Below the pieces are notes generated by a model, which did no database searches, was not told the origin of the DNA, and worked only from the letters and a program-made list of their open reading frames with translations. From Wolfiporia cocos (taxonomy: Eukaryota > Basidiomycota > Agaricomycetes > Polyporales > Phaeolaceae): a stretch of DNA of 64,000 nucleotides. Shown piece after piece: positions 21,783 to 32,072 of this stretch (positions are counted from its first letter, which is position 1; each line of letters starts with the position of its first letter). Both the position numbers and the translations under genes were made by a program. Location: the NCBI GenBank assembly GCA_029448655.1, contig JACCLO010000002.1:3658001-3722000 (forward strand), written 5' to 3'.

Positions 21783-22895
21783 TTAGCCTCGGTATGTACA
21801 GCAGCTGCAATCCTGATATCAGCTCTTGAGGATACATGGGGACTGCTTGGAATTCACCTGATCATGTATGGGAGGATAGATGCTATGAGCAACGCAAACG
21901 CGGCCCACGCCAAATACAGTCCATCGCCTATGGTTACAGTGATACCCAGGGGCACTGGATTTGACGATGCCTCGATAACCACCTCGTTGATTGATTCTGT
22001 CTTCTTGATGATTACAGTCCATATCGTTGCCCCGATGAGTAGCGTGACGCTTCCTATGATGGTAAAGAGCGTCGAGAGGAGGAAGGCGATCGGGTGTTTG
22101 CATATACCGCTGAGCAAGGAAGGTCGTTAGTCGAACCCAGTATGCGACCAGATGTATAAATGAACAAGACATACATGAACAGCGCGAGCGCCGCGCAGAC
22201 CGTGCCGATGATCAGCAGGTAGTAGGCGCCGTTGGAGAATTCGCCAAGATAGGACGAGTCGGTGAACGTGATTGACCCGAGGATGGAGTCCGTATAGCTG
22301 GAGTAGTTGGAGAGCATGTCCGCCGTGATCACCGTGAAGGGCTCGAAGCGGTTCGCCGCCGAGATATTCGAACATGTGCCGTGAGTGTCGTCAACGTACG
22401 CGCAGTATGAGTACAAGCCGAATCTGTAGAACTGTCGTAGTCCAGCTTGCTGCTGGAGCGGGGCCCCGGAGTCATTCGTATACAATCCTTCAATAGGGAC
22501 GTCGAGGGCCTCGTAGAGCCCTTGCCTGATCAAATGTAAGGCATGGATCCAGACGCGCCGTAGAGGGCTGTGCGTACCCATAACCGGACATGTTGACCTT
22601 TACCTGTACATCGGATGTTAACAGCACTGTCGATCCGGCGGACGCTCGCAATTACCATCGATACGTCCCGCGGGACAGAATAGGGATTGATTTGGCCAAC
22701 CTGGCAATATGAAATGGTCAGTCGTGGCGTGGTGGTTTGTACCAACATGGATACGCACATGCATGAAAATGAGGCATAGCAGCGCAGCCAACCTGATGCA
22801 AGTCACGGAACAGTCGGCGGCACAACTCTATAGTAGAAATGAACGCACGAGAGGACTGATGCGGCCCCGATGCAGGCTTCTCCTCGGAGGCGCAT
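21783..22895 (-). CDS. SUR7/PalI-family four-span membrane protein
   Basis: Plasma-membrane protein of the SUR7/PalI (Rim9) group; relatives mark eisosome/MCC patches, shape the cortex or help alkaline-pH sensing. The gene is in about seven small exons. Exon 1 (ATG 22895) encodes MRLRGEACIGAASVLS and joins to LAALLCLIFMH, the first membrane span. Then come VGQINPYSVPRDVSMVIAS and VKVNMSGYG, the typical family link after span 1. The extracellular loop has the claudin-like pattern FGLYSYCAYVDDTHGTC. Three more hydrophobic spans follow: YYLLIIGTVCAALALFM, PIAFLLSTLFTIIGSVTLLIGA and LAWAAFALLIASILPYMI. I prefer a last intron that replaces an early TGA (about 21855) and ends the protein in SCCTYRG at 21783, a Cys pair common in relatives. 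Without it the protein ends MIR. Confidence is lower for exons 1 and 7. Confidence 0.82.
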
Positions 22896-23228
22896 GTCTG
22901 CAGAAGGAGGGACACGACAGACCAGGTGCAAGCAGCGCGGTGCAGGGCCAGGGAAGCCAGCCCGGTGGCTGCGCAAGGCAGGCGAAGGCGAACCGCGCGC
23001 TGTTAAGCCGTTAGACGCGTCGCGCGTTGCGCCTGCACGTGGTGCGGGGGAACGCGTTTGCCGAGCGTCCGTGCCTCGCGCCACAATCCAGTTCGGGCGC
23101 TCGCGGCTCCAGAAATCTCAGGACGAGCACCCTGAGGCCTGACTTTCTGATCCTCCTGCCAAAGGGCATAATTTGGGCTGCAGGATCATTCTGTCCACGA
23201 CACGAGACACAGTCCCGAAAGCAAGGTT
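22896..23228. other. Intergenic, GC-rich left flank of the hairpin element
   Basis: This gap of about 330 bp between the SUR7-like start and the inverted-repeat element is GC-rich in its first half. It should contain the SUR7-like promoter. No coding feature is visible on either strand. Confidence 0.5.
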
Positions 23229-23236
23229 GCTTGGCC

Positions 23237-24325
23237 ATGAACACCGGAATTCCCTGGTCCGCCGGATTCCGCCGGATTCTGCCAGACATGAAGATATATG
23301 TCTTAAGTGTAGCACTGGATGCTACTTAAGATGTATAATGTATATGCCTTAAGTACAGCAACAGATGCTACTTAAGATGCACATATATATGCCTTAAGCA
23401 TAGGCTGGATACCACTTAAGGTATATAAGGGTATATGCCTTGAGCATAGCACTGGACGCCACTTAAGATATAACGATGAAGCTCCAGCACTGAAGCACTG
23501 AAGTAGATGCTCACCGCACTGCTCACATTTGCATTTGCATTATCCAAGATATATGCCCCATAGCTAGTCTTTCTTTGTGAGTAGATTTGTATACCACTGC
23601 AGTAGGCAAAGTACAATGGTAGTCATACAATATAAATCTATATACCAACAACATGGTGTTTGTAATGGCCTACAGGGACTTAGAAATGATTTTATCATTG
23701 CAAAGGTGCAGCTTTACTTGGAGTGCCAACTGAGAAACTGAAGATAAATCAGTGAAGGCTACAGTTATACCACTTCAGCACTTCAGCACTTGCACTACAC
23801 TTAAGATGTGTGCTGTTGGCTGCTTAAGTGGTATAACTGTAGCCTTCACTGATTTATCTTCAGTTTCTCAGTTTGTCACTCCAAGCAAAGCTGGACCCTC
23901 ACGATGACATAATCATTTCTAAATTGTTGTGGGCCATCACAAACAATGTATTGTCCAGTATGTAGGATTATATGGGATCACATGGCTTATATGATGGCCA
24001 TTGTACTTTGCCTATTGTGGCAGCATATAGATTCATGTTAAAGAAATACCAGCCATGGGGCACATGGTTTGAGTAATGCAAATGCAAATGCAAGCAGTGT
24101 GGTGGGCATCTACTTCAGTACTTCAGTGCCGGAGTTTCATTATTATATCTCAAGTTTCATCTGGTGCTGTGCTTAAGGCATATACCCTTAAGTGGTGTCC
24201 AGCCTACACTTAAGTCATATATCGTGTACACCTTAAGTAGCATCCAGCGCTACACTTAAGACATATATCTTCATGTCCGGCGGAATCCGGCGGAATCCGC
24301 CGGACCAGGGAATTCCGGTGTTCAT
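23237..24325. mobile_element. 1.1-kb non-coding inverted-repeat (foldback/MITE-like) element
   Basis: The whole segment is one long imperfect palindrome. The left end (23237 on) starts ATGAACACCGGAATTCC and the right end (to 24325) is its complement, each followed inward by CCGCCGGATT-type repeats. The two arms, about 540 bp each, remain alignable throughout. Near the centre a perfect 48-bp arm pair (23728-23775 and 23826-23873) flanks a loop of about 50 bp. The outer part of each arm carries tandem units of about 46 bp, each itself bounded by TTAAG palindromes. There is no transposase or other ORF, so if mobile it depends on enzymes encoded elsewhere. Transcription across it would yield a long hairpin RNA. 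Arms differ by scattered substitutions and one tandem unit, so it is not an assembly artefact of identical sequence. Confidence 0.85.
23301..23475. repeat. Tandem ~46-bp units with TTAAG dyads (left arm)
   Basis: Four successive units, each running from TTAAG (or TTGAG) through about 20 variable bases to a second CTTAAG and then an AT-rich spacer ending ATATGCC, lie in the left arm of the hairpin element. Several units are small palindromes on their own, for example GTAGCA...TGCTAC within the first. Complementary, fewer units lie in the right arm at about 24150-24265. Confidence 0.75.
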
Positions 24326-24454
24326 CTCGCTTGGCCGGGCTCGATCACCGAGTTCCTGTATCTCGATCTCTGAGCAGTGCACTCCGCGAGCAATAAGATC
24401 CGTGCTGAGCTTTACTTCTCCAACCAGGAAGTTTACTGCTTGTTATCGACAACG

Positions 24455-24520
24455 GTATGTCACTATTGCGAGCTGCGGTTCGAAGCCTCGGGCACTGTAA
24501 TCGCGGTGTGCACCGAATAG
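24455..24520 (+). other. Candidate 5' UTR intron overlapping an alternative start codon
   Basis: A GTATGT donor at 24455-24460 and an ATAG acceptor ending at 24520 would define a 66-nt leader intron for the oxygenase gene. The donor itself contains an ATG (24457) that, if unspliced, opens a frame running without a stop into the main ORF. See the oxygenase entry. Confidence 0.45.
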
Positions 24521-24531
24521 CTAGCCGGAAG

Positions 24532-26051
24532 ATGGCCACCGTCGCGGACTCGACCCATCCTGTCTCGCTGACGGCGGAAGGTGCCGTCTCTATTTCATAT
24601 CCCACTCTCGTGAAGTCACCATTCACTCTCACATCTGCGATTGGTACGCAGACAGCTCGCTGGACTCGCTGTCTACTTTACTCACGCCTGGAATCAGAAA
24701 AGGCCTTCGGATCACATCCTGACTCGCTAGGAATCGTTGTCATCCGCGATCTCCCACCAGCGTTTGTAAACGCAAGGGAGAGGCTGCTCACGCTTGCGTA
24801 TCAATTCGCCAACCTGGAAGTCAACCTCCGCGAACGCTATGCTGATCCCAAGACGAAGTACAGGTGCGCAGCGAACTGAATGACTACCGTCTGTCTCACC
24901 GCCAAGCCTTCAATCAAATAGCTTCGGATGGTCTCACGGCAAGGTCTAATAGCCACTGACGTGTTTCGCGCGGTCATTACTGAATGTGAGGTATAAAGGA
25001 GATTATGAATGGCAGGCCCGGTATGCTTTTGAGTACCATGTATAGCACACCATATATTGACTGGGTGGTATAACAGACACACTAAAGGGGTCATACTATG
25101 CGAACCCTGTCGTTGACACACCCGACGTACCTGCCGATCAGCGTGCAGCATACCCAGAGTACTATGGCACCAACATCTGTAAGCTAACCCGATTTCAGTC
25201 CCGACATCGAGCAGAATTGACGCTTAACAGGGCCCAACAATGACATCAAAAGTATCGAAGGCTTCGAGTCCGCCTTCAAAACGTTAGGCAGGTGAGCTGA
25301 AGACACAAACTCTTGACAATTATACTTACCCGAATGCTAGGCTCATCTTTACAATCGGCTGCGACCTCGCAATAGCGTGTCAGCCATTCGGTAAGGCTCC
25401 ATGTTGGTACGTACATACTCCTGGAACAGCGGCTGATCTGCACACAGCTTCATCACACCTGGTGGACTCGTCCATCTCCCTAGCGGACCTCATCAGATCC
25501 TCTCAAACAACCAAGGCTCGTCTGCTTCACTACTTCCCGCCTTCTCCAGACGCGCCGCTGTCCGCGGCAGATGAGCCTATCGATAGCTGGTGTGGCTTCC
25601 ACCTCGATCACTCCCTCCTGACCGGGCTCTGTTCGGTATGTCGAGCCTCCCACTTACACAGCCTCGCGGTCTCATTCCCTTATACCAGGCGATGTTCCTC
25701 CGCCCGGGGCCGAACGGAGAGCCGACCGCAGTCCCGTCTCCCTCGCCAACGTCGGGCCTGTACATCCGCACCCGCGGCGGCGCGCTCACGAAGGTGTCGA
25801 TCCCGCCCGACTGCCTGGCGTTCCAAACCGGGGAGGCGCTCGAGCTCGCGACCGCCGGCAGCCTGCGCGCGACGCCGCACTGCGTGCGCGTCGGCGCGAG
25901 CGCGGGCATGGAGGACGTGTCGCGCGAGACGTTCGCGCTGTTCATGCAACCCAACACGGACCAGCAGATCGCCGTGTCAGAGACGTTCGGGCAGTTCAGC
26001 AAGCGCGTGTTCGACAGGCATTACAAACAGGAGCAGAGTGCGGGAATGTAA
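24532..26051 (+). CDS. 2-oxoglutarate/Fe(II)-dependent oxygenase-like protein
   Basis: Member of the isopenicillin-N-synthase/clavaminate-synthase-like 2OG-Fe(II) fold, common as uncharacterised proteins in Agaricomycetes; the substrate is unknown. About eight exons join cleanly. MATVADSTHPVSL and VKSPFTLTSAIG lead to EKAFGSHPDSLGIVVIRDLP, then SFGWSHGK, EIMNGRP, DTLKGSYYANPVVDTP, and WPNNDIKSIEGFESAFKTLG. The iron-binding HxD is in CGFHLDHSLLTGL and the distal His is likely ATPHCVRVGA, with an Arg nearby for 2OG. The C-terminus is basic (RVFDRHYKQEQ). ATG 24532 is the start if the leader intron is removed. An in-frame upstream ATG at 24457 would add 25 residues with six Arg/Lys and no acidic residue, resembling a mitochondrial presequence. 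A 1.1-kb hairpin element ends about 200 bp upstream. Confidence 0.85.
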
Positions 26052-26259
26052 CTATGGGTGCGGCAGGCTATGCTACATATGCATATGGTGTATCTGTGTA
26101 CGGGCGAACCCAGGGAACTAGATCTACGATAGATAGCGTATGATGACACGAAGGAATTATGGTGCTAAATGCGACAACAAATGCAACAACAGACAGTGAT
26201 AACCTTAAGGAATACTCTAGGGTGAGTGGTGGTAAATTCATAAGAGGCGTCAACACCGG

Positions 26260-29200
26260 TCACTCCTGCTCTGAAATGACACTCCAGTCACTAACAGCGC
26301 CATCTCCCTGAGCAGAGCTCATGGAACTTCCGCCCGAGCGTGGTTCAGATCGACCCGGGGAAGATGACAGGCTGAGTTCGCGGATCGTGGCGTCTTCTGC
26401 ACCGGCGCGGTCTGATATATCACGGGCTGCGTAGCCTTTAACCAAAGAGCGAGCGTACTCCAAATCTCGATATAGGGCCTCCATCGCAGTGCCTACGCCG
26501 TCCTCCTGTAATACCATGAGTAGCTGATGGCTAGGCAATATCGTTAAGACCTACAGATCGAATCCGCTCGCCTACTACCCGAGCACGATCAATCTGCTTC
26601 TGATCGGTGGCAGCATTGACAAGCGCTTGCGTGAGGCTTTCAACAGTCAACTTGCGCACTGCGGTACCGATGCCCAAAGCCTCAACGCGATCAGCCCAGA
26701 AGAACTGATCGCCGAAGAATGGCTTGATGATGGTAGGAATTCCCGCTGGTCAGGGCGTAAGTTTGAGCACCAAAGGAGAATCGACCTTCATACCTCTCAA
26801 GCTAGCACCTGTGGTCCCTGCACCACCGTGATGACAAGCAGCATCGACACGCTGGAACAGCCAGTCGTGGGGGATAGAAGTGATTGGATAGATCTGCTTG
26901 GGCAGAGGCTCCTCCGGGTCTGATGCATCTGCGACGTTCTTCACAAGTCGGTCGGACCATCCCTTGGACAAGATGGCATGGACTCCGCTTTGAACAATCG
27001 CATCAATGACGCAGCGGGTCATGGCCTTCGGATCGGATACAACAATGCTCCCAAATCCGATATAAACGATCTTCTTCTTCGCCCTATGTGCGGAGTCGAT
27101 AAATTCAACAAGATCTGGCGGTGGTGTCCATTTCTTGGAGCTAACATCGGCGTCGTCTAGGAACCAGTAGCCTGTGTACGTGTGAGTAGGGTCCGCTGCG
27201 GAGTGACAGAAAGCACGCATACCGGTAACGTGTATCCACTCCGGCCAGTCTAACGGCGGAGGGACAATTGTAGGACTAAAGTTGTACAGGAAGGGAGCCT
27301 TGTGCGGTTCCATCTTGTCTAGACTAGTACTAGGAAGCCCGAGAGTCTCGCGTCTCCAGCGATTGATCTGTCCTGCAGTCGCTCGCCAAAATACTTGATC
27401 AAATAGCACATACGACTGTGCGTGCCCATATCAGTGGCCGAAGGCAAAACGGTGACGTTGTTCCATACCATATAGTTGTAGTTCCCTCCCATCTGCGTAA
27501 GACGATGCAAGAGTAAGAGAAGATGTACCACAGGCCATTGATGCTACACACCTTATGTTCAGGGACCGCAAATGCATGCGGATAGGCTCTAAAGGTACGA
27601 TTAGACGTTTAAATTTAGGCAAAATCTGAATTACCAACCGAGTACGAGACCAAGTCATCGTGAATGCTTTGAAGTAGGGCACCTTCAGTGCTTCTGCTAT
27701 GTGATAGCCCGCCATTGCGCTAGGGCTCTCCACGAGCACATCCGTGCCTTGACATGCCTCCCATGAGGTCTTGAGCAGGTCATCTATCCAGCCGCGGAAC
27801 TAGCAGGATGTCAGGCAGAGAGCGCAGCGATATGCTCATGTCACACCTTCATCATTCCCTCCTTGAGGAAAGAGACCGTGAACGTCCCATTCTCCACGCA
27901 AATACGCATCAGCTCAGCCGGGTCACCGCCCACATAGCCGAATTCGATGCCGTGCTGCAATAAAGCATCAGTTCGCAGCTCCCCATTACGGACCAAATGC
28001 ACGTACAGCCTCAATCCAGTCTTTGAACTCCCCGTGTGTGGCAATACGAATGCGGTGACCGTCCTTCATCAGCCCCTTTGCTAGCGCAATGTACGGCTGC
28101 ACGTCTCCTCGCGAGCCAATAGTCAGGAACGTGAAATGCAATGACTGCTTGGGCTTGAACGTCAAGAAAGTAGAGGACGCCGAATTGAACATAACCGCCG
28201 GTAATGAGCTTGACATGGCACCATCTGTATCTTGAGTCTGCTCTCCGCTGGCCTCAGTAGACGGCCGTGGCCCGAACTCCTCCAAGATGAGCGCGTCGTG
28301 TTGCCCGATTCGGGGGCTCTGTGCGTCACCGGAGCCTGAGCTACGGCGCGCTGCTTCCATTTGCCTCTCCAGCACCTGAACGAACGCGGTCCTGCGTTCT
28401 TCGTCGGCAAACTCAAAAAACAACTCTTCGTGACCCTTCACAATGACGATGAGGCCATGAAGACCAAACCGGAAGGCCTTCGACTTCTCCGTGGAGAGCA
28501 CATCCGCGATAGGCAGAATCATCTATAAGTTGGAGATTGGCATGAGCCTAACAGCTGCCGTGAAGGAATCACGCACCTTGGTCCTGGTGTTTAATGGACC
28601 AGTTGACTTGAAGCAGAAATAATTAGTTGAGACATATAACCGTCCATACACTGGCAGCAAACGGAAGAGGTATCCGTAGAAAGCTATGCAACTTGTCAGA
28701 ACTAGACAAGATCGCCATCGCAGCCGTGCACAAACCTCCCAACAGATTCTCTCTCTCATCGAACGCAAAGGCAGCGCGGAACTTCTCCACGGTGTCTGCA
28801 TCCAGTACCGTCTCCGGGGTCTCTAATACGCTGAAGTATCCGAACTCGCGATGGCCACTGTCGCCCGACATGCGTTTGCCCGAGCCCGTATTTGAGGAAA
28901 CGACCTCAGACACACCCTCGCCACTCCCAGGCGGTAGGGTGGCTGCATGCTGCCCACCATAACGGCCGCCGGAAAACGCGCTAGTCAGTGATCGGCGCGT
29001 CGGTATGGATGGCATTCTCAGCCAGGACGGCATTCCGACGGTCCACGAGCTCAGAGAGCTCTCTCTTGTGGGGGGCACTCCCAGATCAGCTATCGAGGCC
29101 TCGGGCGTAGTTGACGGAGGGTAAGTATGCGAGGTAGACGGGGTCGGCGTCGCACTAGTAGACGAAGTCTCCGACAAGCGCCGTTCGGGACTGCGCGACC

Positions 29201-31545
29201 CGCCAAAATCTGCAAACACAGACGACTGTGGCGAGGTGGTCACAGCCATAATGGAGGATGAACCCCTCTTGGCGACGTGAGTAAAGTCCTCGTTAGCGTC
29301 AGTTTCTAGGATGTTTGTGGATCGACTTAGAGGGAGAGCATCCCGCACAGTATGCAATATTGATGGCAGTCTGAAAGCCGACGAAGACTTAGCCACATAG
29401 TCTGCTCCTGGCGTGCTCTGGCTCCGCGTGACCGTAGGATGAGTGGGAGATCGGGAGGTCGTGGTGTCGATAACCGCATGTGGCGCGACACTCTCGGGGA
29501 TGATACGATATGCGCGGACAGCGTCACGAATCTGCTCCTGGGCGGCAGCAAGGTCACGGAAGTACGCAAAAAAGTATGAATCGACGGACACCCCGTCGTT
29601 CTTGTCGACGACTTTGATCTCGAGGGTCTCGCTGAAGTCCATCGCTGACGACTTCTCCACGTCAACGATAGCAGAATAGGGAATGGCTATCTGTACGCAG
29701 AGAAAGAATCAGATCTGTCATTCGAAATATCCATCGAAAGGGAAGGCGGGACGAGAACTGACCTTGACGCTATCACCCATGTTCTGCGCTTTGAACATGA
29801 TCTTGCGGATGGCCTTGAGCCACTCATCCCTACTCGCGGTAGAGTCCGCAGACAACCGAATCGTCTTCTGATTCGTCCGAAGGCGGATATCCTTGTCGCC
29901 CGCTGGATCGCACGTGATGATGTAGCGCAAATCTACGATGCCATGCGGGAAGTAAGGATCCTGTATCGCACGTAAATCACTTGTGAGAGCGAAGATAAGT
30001 AATGCCTTACCGCAGGCGAATGATACCACGAAAGCGCATCGTTCTTGAGAACGAACCAGTGTCTGATCCAGCGCTTGGTGCGCTGTGCACGCTTTGAGAG
30101 CGACCCGGATTTCAGCACTTGATCCTGTAGTGCAGCTGTCAGCCTGGTAGTACTTACATGCGATATATGCCTACCTCTCGCGATGGCATATGCGCGAAGA
30201 AACAGAGGTATGAGTCTGTCAGGTACATATACCCCTGCAGCACTAGATGCAATTGTTGAGCACATACGCTAAAGTAACAAGCATCTTAGAACTTACGGAC
30301 TGATCGTAAAAGCCAGCACGGCATTTCTAAGCGCATTCGTTTATTCAGTAATCGCTTGAAGAGAGAAAGAGGACTGGTCGTCACCTGCAACTACTTCGTG
30401 AATGCCTTGCAGTTCGAACACATCGCGAAGCTTCTCCGCGAGGCGTGCCCTACGCTGCACCTTAACGGTGCCCATGCTACCCGAACGGCTCGGTCTGCGG
30501 CGATGTGGTGCAGACACCTCTGCCTCGACGTCACTCTGAGAATCCGACGGTATTCGTGGGGTGGTCTGCTCGTCGACGCGCAATGAATGCGAGATTCCTG
30601 CAGATGTTGGCTCAAAGTCATCACCCATCTCCTCGTCGGACATGACTGGCTCGTCTGTGCGCGCAGTCTCATCCTGGTCGGGCACGCGAGGTAGACCCGG
30701 ACTCCGCGCACGAGGATAGACGGATTGCAGTTCTCCACGTTTAGAGCGCGCAACTGGGCGATAGATAGTGTGTATGGAAGAGGCAAGTCGGTTGGTCGCC
30801 TGCTCGTCGTCATCATCACTGGAGATGTCTGCCGGGCTGGAGATGTCTGCTGGGGTGTGGTTGTGAGATGCGAACTCATCGTCGTCCTGGTCCTCGGTCC
30901 ATGGCATGGCTTGCAATGCCTGGATCAACGTCTGCGTTCCCCAGCGCATCTAGTGTAGCAAGAGGGCTCGAAGAGTGTCATCAGTGAAAGGCAGTCGAAG
31001 ACGTACCGAGCCACTGCCGCGGAACGTCTGCGAATCTGGCTTACTTGGGCCGAGTGACGGCGAACGAGGCGTAATGAAGGGTGAGTCATCGTCAGCTGCG
31101 CGAGATGAGCGTGTCTTCTGCCCTGATGCGTACGAGCCAGGTTTGGTCAGGCTCGGAGAGGGCAGGAGCTGTGAACGGGTGGCGGGCGCATCAACTGTGG
31201 TGCGTCAATGACCCCTAGTCTTCCTCGTAGCAAAGTGACTAGCTCACCATCACCATTTCCCCCCTCATTGCCAATGGACCTCTCGCTGCCTTTACCTTGA
31301 CTCCTCCGATTGAACAGGCGATTCGTGGAACTCGGCGCGGCCGGTAACGCAGGCTGGCTCTGAGACAACTGAACCTTGCTCCCAAGCGACTTGCTCCTTC
31401 CCAGTCGTTCTGTGGTCAGTTCAAAGGCGCGTTTAACGAAGCGGGTCTTGGAGTCAGCGTGCTCGTCGCGCCTCTCCGCAGGAGCGCATGGCAATGCGGG
31501 GTCAGTGGATGGGTCTACGCTTCTGGGGGGGTGTTCCTCGGCCAT
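26260..31545 (-). CDS. ATG26: UDP-glucose:sterol 3-beta-glucosyltransferase (ATG26/UGT51 type)
   Basis: Transfers glucose from UDP-glucose to the 3-hydroxyl of ergosterol; homologues act at membranes and, in some fungi, in pexophagy. ATG 31545 starts [13 protein letters not shown] and a long Ser-rich disordered region. A GRAM-like segment follows ([12 protein letters not shown]...). Then comes a PH domain, with [30 protein letters not shown] and [25 protein letters not shown]. After a Ser/Thr-rich linker a second GRAM module reads [11 protein letters not shown]...[15 protein letters not shown]. The glycosyltransferase part has [52 protein letters not shown], and the sugar-nucleotide motif [14 protein letters not shown]. 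The C-terminal tail is Ser/Gly-rich. The domain order GRAM-PH-GRAM-GT is diagnostic for fungal ATG26/UGT51. The many short introns leave some exon edges uncertain. Confidence 0.94.
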
Positions 31546-32072
31546 GCTGTCCGCGGCGCAAAGGTAATATTCGCAGACTGATTGGTGGTTAGAGGGAGAG
31601 TTCGTGCTGAAGAGAAGGAGACATGCAAGCTGTGATACACGCCACGAGCGTACGTAGGGGATAGAGTGCGTTGGACGGATTAGGGAGGAGGTTACCGGAT
31701 ATATGAGACTGAGAACTGGGGTAATAGCATGTGGCAAAGAAACACGTGAAGTCGCCTCTCCATAGTGGCACACCGTGTCGCGCGATGAGAGCAAGATGAT
31801 TCCGGAGCATAAAGGCACATCTGCCGCTTTCTGTCTATGAGAGACTAGGCCGGAAGCATGTGGCTCTGCTAGAATAGAAGAATACCTCTAGTCTCTTCGG
31901 CCTGAGCATTGGCGGTGCGCTGACATTGTAGTGGCGAATGGCAAGCAGCAGCTGCAGAACTGAACGGTGTGCTGACACGGCTTGTCTATGGTACAGGTTG
32001 TTATCCTGTATCGTCATCGTCGAATACTCAGAATACAACAACAAGCAGGGAGCCCACGAGAACTATACAGAG
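31546..32072. other. Intergenic, upstream of sterol glucosyltransferase
   Basis: This 527-bp gap lies between the sterol glucosyltransferase start and the RIC1 stop, both leftward. It should include the glucosyltransferase promoter (left) and RIC1 3' UTR (right). No supported gene. Confidence 0.55.

Larger units (their letters stand above)
23229..24336. repeat. Flanking 8-bp direct repeats (candidate target-site duplication)
   Basis: GCTTGGCC is found at 23229-23236, touching the left end of the inverted-repeat element, and again at 24329-24336, three bases (CTC) beyond its right end. An 8-bp duplication would fit insertion by a hAT-type transposase. The three extra bases make the assignment tentative. 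Confidence 0.5.

Noticed and set aside
23301..23475. CRISPR-like regularly spaced repeats
   Set aside because: The genome is fungal, the units are head-to-tail with no unique spacers, and they are mirrored in the opposite arm of a palindrome.
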